DNA of 64,000 nucleotides from Acinetobacter sp. C26M (GCF_023702675.1 NZ_CP098478.1:186001-250000); one strand, 5' to 3'; positions 27,371 through 36,311 are shown, counted from the first letter of the stretch. Numbers and translations are program-made. Notes: generated from the sequence alone by a model not told the origin.

Positions 27371-27806
27371 CTGCTCAAATAAACATATTTGATACCTAGA
27401 GTGAATCACTTTACTCAATACGGCATTTTCTAAACTATGGTTACTGCATAAATATTATTTCAACTCTGCAGCGGAGTGGAAGTAGCTGCCTAGGGAGATG
27501 CGTGCCCCTGAAAAGAGGGATACGTTGATGGCTTTCAGAAATAGCTATAGAAATACACAGCATCGCACTATAGAGCTGCAATCACTCAACACATAGATGA
27601 CGATTTGAACCATATAAGCGACAACAAAGCGAACTAGTACAATACAGCATCTGGCCAAAACAGAGCAGTTAAGATTGACAGACGCTGTACAGGCAGCTAA
27701 CAGCCAAGCGGGAGAACAGGCCATAAAATGAATTGAGACAAGGGCATCCGCAGCCATTCAGGGTTTAGGAAGAATGAAATGAACACACTACTGCTATGCA
27801 ATGGTG
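27371..27806. other. gene-free segment of foreign-looking composition, possible decayed coding region
   Basis: From about 27480 the base composition becomes visibly more GC-rich than both flanks. Short frames broken by stops occur on the plus strand, including an Ala/Gln/Glu-rich stretch (LAKTEQLRLTDAVQAANSQ, about 27650-27727) that reads like a fragment of a helical protein. A GCAGC/GCTGC inverted repeat lies near 27470-27492. No intact gene is present. It may be the remnant of a mobile insertion; the origin is not recognised. Confidence 0.3.
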
Positions 27807-29456
27807 TCATCTACATGTTACGTTTGGGATTTTTTCTCCAAAAATAAGTTCTATCTGTCCATTTTCGAAATTAGAAATATAACTATTTTTAAGAACTATT
27901 TCATCAGAGGTTGGTAAACCTAAACAACTGGAATCTGCACCAATATTTTTATAGCTGTTGAAAATGATTCCCTTAACAAGATATGCACCTGTATTCTGGC
28001 CCCAAAAAATAGCTTTGTCAGGGCCAAAATATTGTACTCGACCACGTTTTGAGGTTGAGGCTAATTCTCTAGATGAAGGTGTGCCGAACATTCTATCTGC
28101 GCCTAAGGATAGCCATTTTTGACAGATAGCACCATATATATCGTATGTAGGACGACCATTTATAAAAAATTGATGGTTACACTCCCCAGGAGGAAATTGA
28201 AAAGCATTAGTTAACCATTGATAAGGTGTATTACCATGTTGAATGGATGGAACTGCTACAAAGCCTTCTGTATAGCCATTCCAAGTATTGAAGACAATCC
28301 CTTTGATTTTGTTGTTTCTTAATTGATTCATCCAATTACGCCAATTATCATATATGCCGTCATGATTATCTCCCCAATAAGCAGTTCCTTTTTCCTTCCA
28401 GACTATCCGACCATCAAAGCCATTAGAAATATCTAGAAAAATGGGTAATCCAGTTTTTGCCCAATCTGATATATATTTATTTTTCCAGTCAAAAATATTC
28501 TCTACAGCATATTTAGTGCGATTAGATGGCGAAGTTATTAATATATTGTTATTGATTGCTTCTTGATTTGGAGAGCTCCATTTTATGGATGGGCTTCCGT
28601 ATACTTCGGAAATAAATCCTTGTATAGCAATGATGGATGAGGAGCCCTTTAAGTTGTTGCTATCATCTAAGTTTAAAGGATCAAGTGAAAATGGTTGATT
28701 GCCAATAGCATCTAAAGTAAAACCAACTTTAATTCCATGTTTGATATATATTTCTTCGGCCACTAGGTCAAAAGATTGGATGAATTTTTTACTATATTCT
28801 TTTCTGCTTAGGCCTTGGGTATTGTTTGAGGCTACGTGAAGAAGCTGTATTATATAACGTGAGTTTCCATCTTTATCATACAGTTTAAGCCACTTATTCA
28901 TATCGGCTTCAAAAAAGTTTTTTAATATTCCGACATAATTTACTAATTTAGGAGCTATGAGGGTTGGGTTAGAGGCTGTTGGGTTAAAGTCTTGTGAAAA
29001 TGACCATTGATTTGCTCTTTCTGCCAGCCATTTAGGGTCATATCCACTCTCTATTGCAGGCATCAATAGTAAAGGCTTACTTTTGGCTGCTTCTACTACA
29101 TCCTTAAAGCTATCTTCCTTTACTTTCATAGGAGACCAATAGACCATTTTCCCCCAATAGCTTACGATGAGTGTGTTTGCATTCGTGGCAACAATTTGAT
29201 CTAAGATCCAACTGCGGGTATTCGCATCACTATCCCAGAGTAAGTGCCTTTGGTCTAAAGGGTTTATAGTGTAGTATTTTAAATTGTCTTGCTTACCGTT
29301 ACCAGGAAAGAAAAAGACGCCTTTAATCGGTTGGTTATTGAATGCAGTGGATGCGATTAATCCTCTTTTATCCGCTGCATATAAGTTTGAATATCCAGAA
29401 CTTAAAATTATTAGAATAATAATTTGAAAGAACTTATTCCAAAGTTTACTAGTCAT
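27807..29456 (-). CDS. secreted glycoside-hydrolase-like protein with C-terminal LGFP repeats
   Basis: This 549-residue protein has an N-terminal signal peptide (cleavage near residue 27, NLYAADK). A large domain follows with features of GH99/GH71/DUF5010-type TIM barrels, including WNGYTEG at 392-398 and an early KGVFFFPGNG strand. The last 108 residues (from about 442) hold LGFP-type repeats: AICQKWLSLGADRMFGTPSS, RVQYFGPDKAIFWGQNTGAY and CLGLPTSDE. LGFP repeats are known mainly from wall-associated actinobacterial proteins. It probably acts on extracellular or surface polysaccharide; the substrate is unknown. The gene is AT-rich and sits between a decayed segment and a transposase remnant, suggesting horizontal acquisition. 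Confidence 0.7.
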   Translation of the reverse strand: MTSKLWNKFFQIIILIILSSGYSNLYAADKRGLIASTAFNNQPIKGVFFFPGNGKQDNLKYYTINPLDQRHLLWDSDANTRSWILDQIVATNANTLIVSYWGKMVYWSPMKVKEDSFKDVVEAAKSKPLLLMPAIESGYDPKWLAERANQWSFSQDFNPTASNPTLIAPKLVNYVGILKNFFEADMNKWLKLYDKDGNSRYIIQLLHVASNNTQGLSRKEYSKKFIQSFDLVAEEIYIKHGIKVGFTLDAIGNQPFSLDPLNLDDSNNLKGSSSIIAIQGFISEVYGSPSIKWSSPNQEAINNNILITSPSNRTKYAVENIFDWKNKYISDWAKTGLPIFLDISNGFDGRIVWKEKGTAYWGDNHDGIYDNWRNWMNQLRNNKIKGIVFNTWNGYTEGFVAVPSIQHGNTPYQWLTNAFQFPPGECNHQFFINGRPTYDIYGAICQKWLSLGADRMFGTPSSRELASTSKRGRVQYFGPDKAIFWGQNTGAYLVKGIIFNSYKNIGADSSCLGLPTSDEIVLKNSYISNFENGQIELIFGEKIPNVTCR

Positions 29457-29478
29457 TTTTCACTCATAATATTGTGTA

Positions 29479-29503
29479 CGGGGAAATATTGATTTTATCC
29501 CCG
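29479..29503. repeat. hairpin in the leader of the LGFP-repeat gene
   Basis: A perfect 6-bp inverted repeat (CGGGGA/TCCCCG) with a 13-nt AT-rich loop lies 23 bp upstream of the start codon, in the presumed 5' untranslated leader. Its role is unknown. Confidence 0.4.
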
Positions 29504-29631
29504 AGGTTGGCACACTTTGATTTAATAAATTCGACTAATTTGTAAATGATAAATATTTACTCTGTGTCAGTTTATCCTACCGTGCTTTATTATGTTCGTC
29601 TAGTCAGCTTTAATGTCTGTTTATCTGCTCT

Positions 29632-30137
29632 TTAGTGCTTATTATGATTAGGTGTAATCATATTAAGGAGTAATTTCTCCAATGATTTTTTATAATTATA
29701 ATGTGCTCTGTTGCACAAATATTTAACCGCCCTAAGCAGCTCATTTCTTTGTGGTAAATGAATCCTTGTATTCTTCCAAGACTTCACATTCTTTCTCGGC
29801 GGAATGACAGCATTTGCATGGCCATCTGAGATCATCTATCGACAGTGTTTTGTATCATAAGCTCCATCCGTATAGACGAAATCAATTTCTTGATCTTTTG
29901 TCTTCTACAAATCGTCATGTAGTCTGGAGTAGTCCAATTCAAACTACATCGATTAATTAGACCTTGTACGAAGTCCGTGAGCATACGTAGAGACAAACAA
30001 AAGAGAGATTTGATCATTAAAAAGCGTTGAATAGCTGTATCAGAATAAATTTAGTTTTGTCCTTGTTTAGCTTTGGGTAGTGCATACCATTGAATAGCAG
30101 GATCAAGCCAAGTAGTGATGTTTCCTCGATCGATTAA
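29632..30137 (-). pseudogene. degenerate IS5-family (IS903-group) transposase
   Basis: Read on the minus strand, fragments match IS903-type transposases in order: WLDPAIQWYALPKAKQGQN, then IYSDTAIQRFLMIKSLFCLSLRM, NWTTPDYMTICRRQK, a frameshifted DFVYTDGAYDTKHCR, and ANAVIPPRKNVKSWK...RNELLRAVKYL. Stop codons interrupt it after GQN and after KHCR. The segment carrying the first catalytic Asp, roughly 90 codons after CRRQK, is deleted. It cannot encode an active enzyme. Confidence 0.8.
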
Positions 30138-30157
30138 GGTTCAATTATACAAAGGCC
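30138..30157. repeat. probable terminal inverted repeat of the degenerate IS
   Basis: On the minus strand this reads GGCCTTTGTATAATTGAACC, similar to the GGCTTTGTTG-type ends of IS903-group elements, and lies just before the transposase remnant. The opposite end is not recognisable. Confidence 0.45.
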
Positions 30158-30215
30158 AATTACTTGGATTGATGGTGAAAAAACAGCAGAACTCAGTTTT
30201 ATACTAAAAAGTGCA

Positions 30216-31142
30216 CTATAAAGAATAGCCACTGTCAGTTTTTGCCAATTCTCGCAGGCCTTCCATCAGGGTTTCGATCAGCTTTTCCACCACCAAGCGT
30301 TGACCTTTACGCGAGGCATAGACCAACTGAACTGTACCCCGATTGGATTTCCATTCCGGCAGTATATGAATCAGTTTGCCTTTCTGAATATCAGCTTGAA
30401 CGGTCAGATAAGGCAGATCCGCAATGCCCAAACCATCATTGACCGCATAATAGACCCCAGCCAAATCATTACTTTTCACTCGTGGCTGATAAGGTACATC
30501 GACGCTTTCATCACTATCAACGTGACATAAGTGCCAGTAGTACTGATGCTTTTGAATGCCCAAGGCCACACTCGGATAGTGCTGTAAGTCTGAGTAATGA
30601 TTAATGCTTTTACCTTGCAGTAATTCGGGTGCAGCGACCAGACAATGCTCGGTTCGAATCACATCGCGGACGATTAAACTCGAATCCTGATTGGGTTCAA
30701 AACTGGTTCGGATCGCAATATCAATATCATCGTGAAGTACATCGACACGACGGCTGGTCAATTCTAAAGAAATTTCAACTTTGGGATAGGCTTTTAAAAA
30801 CTGATTGAGTAATTTTCGAATCTGGAAATGCATCATCAAAGGTGGGCAACTGATTTTGACCGTACCTTGCGGTTCATTTTTTTGCTTGAGTAAAACATTC
30901 TCGGCACACTCAACTTGTGCAATCACTTTGCAGCATTCTTCATAAAATTCTTGGCCTAAATCCGTGACTTTAAAATGGCGGGTAGTGCGTTGAATCAGGC
31001 TGACATTAAATTTATGCTCAAGTTCAATGATACGACGGCTGAGCTTGGATTTGCTGATGTTCTCAGCTTCGCTGGCTGCGCTAAATCCGCCGTGTTTCAC
31101 CACCAAATAGAAATAATGGAAGTCATCAAATGAGTTGATCAA
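30216..31142 (-). CDS. LysR-family transcriptional regulator
   Basis: This 308-residue protein has an N-terminal LysR helix-turn-helix (FYLVVKHGGFSAASEAENISKSKLSRRIIELE) and a C-terminal periplasmic-binding-like effector domain. In its present position it follows the YcaC-like hydrolase on the same strand, with a MITE-like element inserted between them. Before that insertion it was probably the local regulator of the hydrolase and pirin genes. The effector is unknown. Confidence 0.9.
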   Translation of the reverse strand: MINSFDDFHYFYLVVKHGGFSAASEAENISKSKLSRRIIELEHKFNVSLIQRTTRHFKVTDLGQEFYEECCKVIAQVECAENVLLKQKNEPQGTVKISCPPLMMHFQIRKLLNQFLKAYPKVEISLELTSRRVDVLHDDIDIAIRTSFEPNQDSSLIVRDVIRTEHCLVAAPELLQGKSINHYSDLQHYPSVALGIQKHQYYWHLCHVDSDESVDVPYQPRVKSNDLAGVYYAVNDGLGIADLPYLTVQADIQKGKLIHILPEWKSNRGTVQLVYASRKGQRLVVEKLIETLMEGLRELAKTDSGYSL

Positions 31143-31190
31143 GGCAAAGCGAATCCGATAAATACGACAAGATTAGAATAGCATTAACTA

Positions 31191-31433
31191 GGGGCCGTTG
31201 ACATTTCACCTTACGAGCTATAGCTCTCATTGCGACAGAAAATGTCTCTGTCTTTGAGCTTCGCCTTGCGCTGCAATCAAAGCAGTGCTTTGCTCTTGCT
31301 CAGGGTTATAGCTAAAACTTCCCTAAACTGCGTTATGAAACTTGGTAAGGGGATGACCATTACCTGTATTTCATGCCTTGTTTATGTCGTTTTAGCTGAT
31401 AACGCAAGACATGGCTGAAATGTCAACAGACCC
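31191..31433. mobile_element. 243-bp MITE-like element with terminal inverted repeats
   Basis: The left end GGGGCCGTTGACATTTCA (31191-31208) and right end TGAAATGTCAACAGACCC (31416-31433) are inverted repeats matching at 16 of 18 positions. The interior has no usable ORF, so this looks like a non-autonomous element mobilised by a transposase elsewhere. A clear target-site duplication is not visible, although CTA occurs at both edges. It lies between the ycaC-like and lysR genes. Confidence 0.65.
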
Positions 31434-31456
31434 TCTACTAATCTTGATATTACGGT

Positions 31457-32083
31457 TTATTTTTCTGAGGTATTGGTGGAATAACTGGTCATCAAGTTGC
31501 GATAATCAGGAATATGATTCGAGAATAAAGCGCCTAAGCCTTCGATGTCATTGCGCCAATCACGGTGCAGTTCGCAGACCATTCCAAACCATGTCATGAG
31601 TTGTGCGCCTGCTTGTGACATACGATCCCATGCTGCATCACGAGTTAAGGCGTTGAATGTTCCTGAAGCATCAGTAATGACGAATACATCAAAGTCTTCC
31701 GCCAATGCAGACAAGGCTGGGAATGCGACACAGACTTCCGTTACCACACCCGCAATAATCAGTTGTTTTTTACCAGTTGCTTTGACTGCTTTAACAAAGT
31801 CTTCATTGTCCCAAGCATTAATTTGACCTGGACGAGCGATATATGGCGCATCAGGGAATAGCGCTTTAAGTTCAGGGACCAGTGGACCATTTGGGCCATT
31901 TTCAAAGCTGGTGGTGAGAATTGTTGGTAAGTTGAAGTATTTTGCGGCATCAGCCAATGCCAAGACATTGTTTTTAAATTTATCTGGATCAATATCCCGA
32001 ACCAATGAAAGTAGGCCCGCTTGGTGGTCGACCAAAAGTACGGCTGCGTTGTCTTTGTCTAGGCGAATATAGTCTTTAGCCAT
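31457..32083 (-). CDS. YcaC-like isochorismatase-family hydrolase
   Basis: This 208-residue cysteine hydrolase is very close in sequence to E. coli YcaC along its length (LDKDNAAVLLVDHQAGLLSLVRD; QLIIAGVVTEVCVAFPALSAL; HIPDYRNLMTSY). The putative nucleophile is Cys118 with Asp19 as partner. YcaC is an octameric hydrolase of unknown substrate. The ATG at 32083, with a GAGGAT ribosome-binding site, is preferred over an upstream ATG at 32116. It diverges from the pirin gene. Confidence 0.92.
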   Translation of the reverse strand: MAKDYIRLDKDNAAVLLVDHQAGLLSLVRDIDPDKFKNNVLALADAAKYFNLPTILTTSFENGPNGPLVPELKALFPDAPYIARPGQINAWDNEDFVKAVKATGKKQLIIAGVVTEVCVAFPALSALAEDFDVFVITDASGTFNALTRDAAWDRMSQAGAQLMTWFGMVCELHRDWRNDIEGLGALFSNHIPDYRNLMTSYSTNTSEK

Positions 32084-32368
32084 TGTTGTATCCTCATGTT
32101 TTTGTAAAAAGAACACGGAAAAGAAAGTGAATTTCCGTACTGCTTGAAATTATGCTAGTTAAATTTTTAAGTCAGATGAAGCGCAAAAAATGAGATAAAC
32201 AATATCAAAAATGGGATGATTGATAAGGTTTAAGCGCTGATTCACTTTTTAATTTTAAATTGTCCTATTTGTAGAATAATGTGTTGCCAATCTGAGGCTA
32301 TAAGCCCAGCTGCTCGAAGCGTAAAATAGAGACCAAGAACAGAACTTCTACGCTATAGGAGAAACCAA

Positions 32369-33235
32369 ATGAAAAAAATTCTTGGTGTGTATCAAAACAA
32401 ACACATGCACTGGGTGGGTGATGGTTTCCCAGTCTATAACTTGTTTTCTTACGACCGTTTAGGCCAAAGCCTCAGTCCATTCCTGTTATTGGACTATGCG
32501 GCACCGTATCGTTTTGATCCAACCACAGCGCAGCATGGCGTAGGTTCACATCCTCATCGTGGCTTTGAGACGGTCACCATTGCCTATAAAGGTGAAGTGA
32601 CGCATAAAGACTCAAGTGGTGGTGGTGGAACGATTAAAGCAGGCGATGTGCAATGGATGACTGCAGGTGGTGGTATCTTGCATCAAGAGTTCCATTCTCC
32701 TGAATTTGCTCATCAAGGTGGTTTGTTTGAAATGGTGCAGTTGTGGGTCAATTTGCCAGCGCATTCCAAAATGACGCCAGCAAAATATCAAGCCATTGAA
32801 GCCGATCAAATTCAGCACATTAAATTGGATGATGCGGGTAGTGAGATGCGAGTGATTGCAGGTCAATACCAAGATACTGCTGGTGCTGCGACGACGTTTA
32901 GCCCAGTCAATGTCTGGGATGGTACGATTGTACAAGGTCAAGAACATACCTTTTATGCAACTGAAGGTCATACTGCATTATTGGTATTGCTTTCAGGACA
33001 GGTGATCTTAAATGAAAGCCAAAGCATAGAGGCACCGAGTTTGGTGGTGCTGAGCCGTGAAGAAATTGACTTTAGTATCAAGGCAGAACAAGACAGTAAA
33101 TTCTTGATTTTGACTGGTCAGCCACTGAATGAACCGATTGAAGGTTATGGACCTTTTGTCATGAATAGCAAAGCAGAAATCGTTGAAGCAGTTCGTGATT
33201 TCAATAGTGGTAAATTTGGCTCGATGGAAGCTTAA
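32369..33235 (+). CDS. pirin-family bicupin protein
   Basis: This 288-residue bicupin has pirin metal ligands His61 and His63 (GSHPHRGFETV), His105 and Glu107 (GGGILHQEF). Bacterial pirins bind Fe and some act as quercetinases or modulators of metabolism; the role here is open. It is divergent from the YcaC-like gene, so the two probably share control by the nearby LysR protein. It ends at a 15-bp perfect hairpin. Confidence 0.92.
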   Translation: MKKILGVYQNKHMHWVGDGFPVYNLFSYDRLGQSLSPFLLLDYAAPYRFDPTTAQHGVGSHPHRGFETVTIAYKGEVTHKDSSGGGGTIKAGDVQWMTAGGGILHQEFHSPEFAHQGGLFEMVQLWVNLPAHSKMTPAKYQAIEADQIQHIKLDDAGSEMRVIAGQYQDTAGAATTFSPVNVWDGTIVQGQEHTFYATEGHTALLVLLSGQVILNESQSIEAPSLVVLSREEIDFSIKAEQDSKFLILTGQPLNEPIEGYGPFVMNSKAEIVEAVRDFNSGKFGSMEA

Positions 33236-33263
33236 TTATAAATTAAATCAGTTGCTTATATAA

Positions 33264-33298
33264 GAAAGCCTATCACTCCGTTAGAGTGATAGGCTTTC
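33264..33298 (+). terminator. long perfect hairpin after pirin gene
   Basis: The stem GAAAGCCTATCACTC/GAGTGATAGGCTTTC (15 bp, 5-nt loop) lies 28 bp past the stop. It has no T tract, so termination is likely but not typical. Confidence 0.6.
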
Positions 33299-33667
33299 GC
33301 TGTAAGGGTCCTCTATTGATTTTTTTAATATTATGTCACTTATAATTATTCAGCTTGTTATGTGACTTTGTTCTCGTTGTTGTTTAATAAACATACCACC
33401 GATTTTAGAGCTTGCAAAGCGTATAAGCTGCTGAAAATGAAAAAATATAGAATGTTCTGTATATTTTTGTGTCCTAAAATATAATAAGTTTAATTTTTTC
33501 ATCATGTTAAGATGAAAATGCAATTTGTGATAAAATGTAACAAGAATCCAACAACGATATTACGACAAAAGTCTGGCAGAAGCCTTCAATCTGGTATTTT
33601 TTAATACCGTGTTTCGCTTAACTATCGGTCATAATCAAGAAAAATCATCAACTGATGGGACATAATT
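33299..33667. other. AT-rich intergenic region
   Basis: About 370 bp without a recognisable gene. It should contain the promoter of the FAD oxidoreductase operon. A small GGTATT/AATACC hairpin occurs near 33593-33608. Confidence 0.35.
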
Positions 33668-34966
33668 TTGGATATTGCAATTATTGGCAGTGGAATGGCA
33701 GGACTTGCCTCAGCCAGAATCCTACATGATGCAGGGCATAAGGTCACGATATTCGAAGCACTCGCAGGGCGAGGCATGGATAGTCATAGTATTGATTTTG
33801 ATGGGGGCATTATTGATGCTCCGCTACGGGTAATGAATCCAAAGCTTTGGAAAAACACCCTAAGCTTGGCAAGTTACTTGGGCATAGAAACGTTCCCTGT
33901 CCGTACCTTTATGGCTTGCAGTTGGTTGTTCGAAGATAAGACTGATACATGGTTGACGACGTCACGCAGCCGAATCGGCAATTTCCCAATTATTAATAAT
34001 CGCAAAGGGATTCAGCAATATGGTTGGCGCTTGGTCAAAGGCATGTTGCAGCTGAAAACAGCGGTGCATCAATTTTTTAAATCGGATAATCAAGACATCA
34101 CCTTAGCTGAATTCATGAATCAATATCATATTGAGGAAGTGTTCTGGCATGGCACGGTGATGCCGGTGCTGTATACCATTTGTACTTGTCATCCTAAAAC
34201 CATTGGGGAATGGCCAGCCAAACCTTTACTGGAATTTATTCGTCAGTTGACTGAGGGTGAAGCCTTATTGCGAATGAAAGGCGGAACACCTGCCTTGGTC
34301 AATCGTTTGATTGAAGGCATCGAAATTCATAGTGGTTCGCCTGTTCAAAAAGTTGAAGAACAGGGCGATAAGGTCTTGGTAGAAAATGCGCAAGGTGAGA
34401 GCCAGTTATTTGATCGTGTGGTGATTGCGACACCAACGCCAGTGATTGAAGATTTTCTCAAGCAACCACAATTTGCCGATGATATTGCCTTACTGAAAAA
34501 ATTCCGCTTCGAACAGGGCGATTTGGTTATTCATACAGATCCAATTGTGATGCCGCAACGCCGTAAAGATTGGGCGGTGTTGAGCTATATGATGGATCGT
34601 AAATTTACCCGTCAGCAATTTACTGTGTGGATTAATGCAATTGAGCCAAGCTTAGTCGGTAAAAATGCCGTGTTCCAAACCTGGTGTCCTGTGATTGATA
34701 TCGATCCGAAGAAAATCATTTCCAAGGTAAAACTCACCCGTGCAGTAGTCGATTCAGAAACGGTCGCCCTGAATAAACAAATTCAGCAACGTCATTTGGA
34801 TTTAAATCGCAAAGTGTTTTATTGCGGTTCATGGTCGTGCGATGGTTTGCCAATCTTAGAATCGGCTGTGACCTCTGCGATGCATATTTCTGAAATCTTA
34901 GGTGCAGCCGTTCCATTTGTTGGATTAAAACCAAAAGTTAAAGTTGCGCCTGAACTCGGTTATTAA
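33668..34966 (+). CDS. FAD-dependent oxidoreductase (amine-oxidase fold)
   Basis: This 432-residue flavoprotein starts with the dinucleotide-binding loop AIIGSGMAGLASA (Gly7, Gly9, Gly12). That motif must lie at the very N-terminus, so the TTG at 33668 is taken as the start; the next Met is inside the motif. It resembles COG2907-type amine-oxidase-like proteins that often accompany cyclopropane-fatty-acid synthase genes, but neither cfa nor DUF1365 is here. A methyltransferase gene follows after 2 bp. The substrate is unknown. Confidence 0.82.
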   Translation: MDIAIIGSGMAGLASARILHDAGHKVTIFEALAGRGMDSHSIDFDGGIIDAPLRVMNPKLWKNTLSLASYLGIETFPVRTFMACSWLFEDKTDTWLTTSRSRIGNFPIINNRKGIQQYGWRLVKGMLQLKTAVHQFFKSDNQDITLAEFMNQYHIEEVFWHGTVMPVLYTICTCHPKTIGEWPAKPLLEFIRQLTEGEALLRMKGGTPALVNRLIEGIEIHSGSPVQKVEEQGDKVLVENAQGESQLFDRVVIATPTPVIEDFLKQPQFADDIALLKKFRFEQGDLVIHTDPIVMPQRRKDWAVLSYMMDRKFTRQQFTVWINAIEPSLVGKNAVFQTWCPVIDIDPKKIISKVKLTRAVVDSETVALNKQIQQRHLDLNRKVFYCGSWSCDGLPILESAVTSAMHISEILGAAVPFVGLKPKVKVAPELGY

Positions 34967-34968
34967 GC

Positions 34969-35796
34969 ATGGCAACCTTCAAGCAAGCATTGATTGAAAA
35001 AGTCATTGGGCATAAATATGCGATTGATGCCAAACGACTCGGTGATGATGCATTGCTTGCTTGGAGTAATTTAGGTTTTTGGCGAGATCAACATGAAAAT
35101 TATCCACAGGCCTGCCGAAGTCTAGCCGATCAAATTGCGCAATCGATTCAACTGAAATCCACAGATCGTGTTTTAGATCTAGGCTGTGGACAAGGTGCCA
35201 GTTTGTTGCACTGGACCCAGCATTATCACATTCAACAACTCAGTGCAGTTGAGTTACAGCCTGATTGTGTCAAACGAATTCAAACACAATTACCGCAGAT
35301 TCAAATTCATTGTGGATCTTTTTTGAATTTAAAAGCACTGCAACTTTTGAATTCATTTGATGTGGTGCTGTGTATAGATGCGGCTTATCACAGTGATTTG
35401 AATTCATTTCTCAATTCAGCATCTTCAGTTTTGAATTCAAAAGGTCGGATCGCGTTTCACACCCTGATGTGGTCGGATAATTGGCAGCAGTGTTCTGCGC
35501 TACAACAACAAAAATATCGCTATCTGTTGAAAAGTGCCGATGTGAATTGGCAACAATTGATGGATCAGCAGCAGCTGGGGCAGACTTTAGCGCAGCATGG
35601 TTTTACTGATATTCAAATTCAGGATTTTTCCGAACCCGTATTGAATGGTTTTGCGGAATATATCGAAACACGGAAAATTGAAAAATCAGCATTTGATTTG
35701 GCTCAACTCAAAATAAACATGACTGCCAAGTTGTGCCGAAAACTCTACCATGATGGATTAGTACGTTATATTCAAATCAGTGCAGTAAAAAAGTGA
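34969..35796 (+). CDS. class I SAM-dependent methyltransferase
   Basis: This 275-residue protein has SAM-binding motif I VLDLGCGQGAS near residue 70 and post-motifs SAVELQPDC and DVVLCIDAAYHS. It is tightly coupled to the FAD oxidoreductase (2-bp gap), so they probably modify the same substrate. The segment around residues 117-155 repeats Leu-Asn(-Ser), encoded by four near copies of TTTTGAATTCA. The substrate is unknown. Confidence 0.8.
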   Translation: MATFKQALIEKVIGHKYAIDAKRLGDDALLAWSNLGFWRDQHENYPQACRSLADQIAQSIQLKSTDRVLDLGCGQGASLLHWTQHYHIQQLSAVELQPDCVKRIQTQLPQIQIHCGSFLNLKALQLLNSFDVVLCIDAAYHSDLNSFLNSASSVLNSKGRIAFHTLMWSDNWQQCSALQQQKYRYLLKSADVNWQQLMDQQQLGQTLAQHGFTDIQIQDFSEPVLNGFAEYIETRKIEKSAFDLAQLKINMTAKLCRKLYHDGLVRYIQISAVKK

Positions 35797-35803
35797 GAAC
35801 AAG

Positions 35804-36226
35804 ATGCCAAATGAATATAAAGGTTCATGCCTGTGTGGGGCAGTGAGCTATCAGGCGGAGGTTGCGCCACGTTATCGTTTTAATTGTCATTGTCGTGATT
35901 GTCAGAAAGCTACAGGCAGTGCTTATGCACCGATTGCCTTCTTTCATCAATCAGAACTGAAAATTAATGGCGAATTAAAATATTTTGAGTCTTTGGGATT
36001 ATCTGGCAAGCCGATCCGCCGTGCATTTTGCCCAAACTGTGGTTCACAAATGTTTGGCCTACCAGAACTCGTACCTGAGATGATTTCAATCCGTGCAGGA
36101 ACATTGGATGATCCAAATTTGTATCAACCGCAAGCAGAATGTTTTGTGAGTCATGCCAATGAATGGGATTTATTAAATCCGAATATTTCGCATTTTGAGA
36201 AAATGATGGGGAAGAAACGAGAGTAA
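35804..36226 (+). CDS. GFA-family zinc protein
   Basis: This 140-residue protein has the Gfa/CENP-V fold cysteines: Cys9, Cys11 (SCLCG), Cys28, Cys30, Cys33 (CHCRDC) and Cys76, Cys79 (CPNCG). Family members bind zinc and include proposed glutathione-dependent formaldehyde-activating enzymes, a function since doubted. It follows the methyltransferase by 7 bp and may be part of the same operon. Confidence 0.87.
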   Translation: MPNEYKGSCLCGAVSYQAEVAPRYRFNCHCRDCQKATGSAYAPIAFFHQSELKINGELKYFESLGLSGKPIRRAFCPNCGSQMFGLPELVPEMISIRAGTLDDPNLYQPQAECFVSHANEWDLLNPNISHFEKMMGKKRE

Positions 36227-36235
36227 AGCGAGAAA

Positions 36236-36311
<76 letters not shown>

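Noticed and set aside
27545..27757. 70-codon minus-strand frame rich in Cys, Val and Ala
   Set aside because: No ribosome-binding site or family, odd composition; it appears to be a chance frame in the decayed segment.
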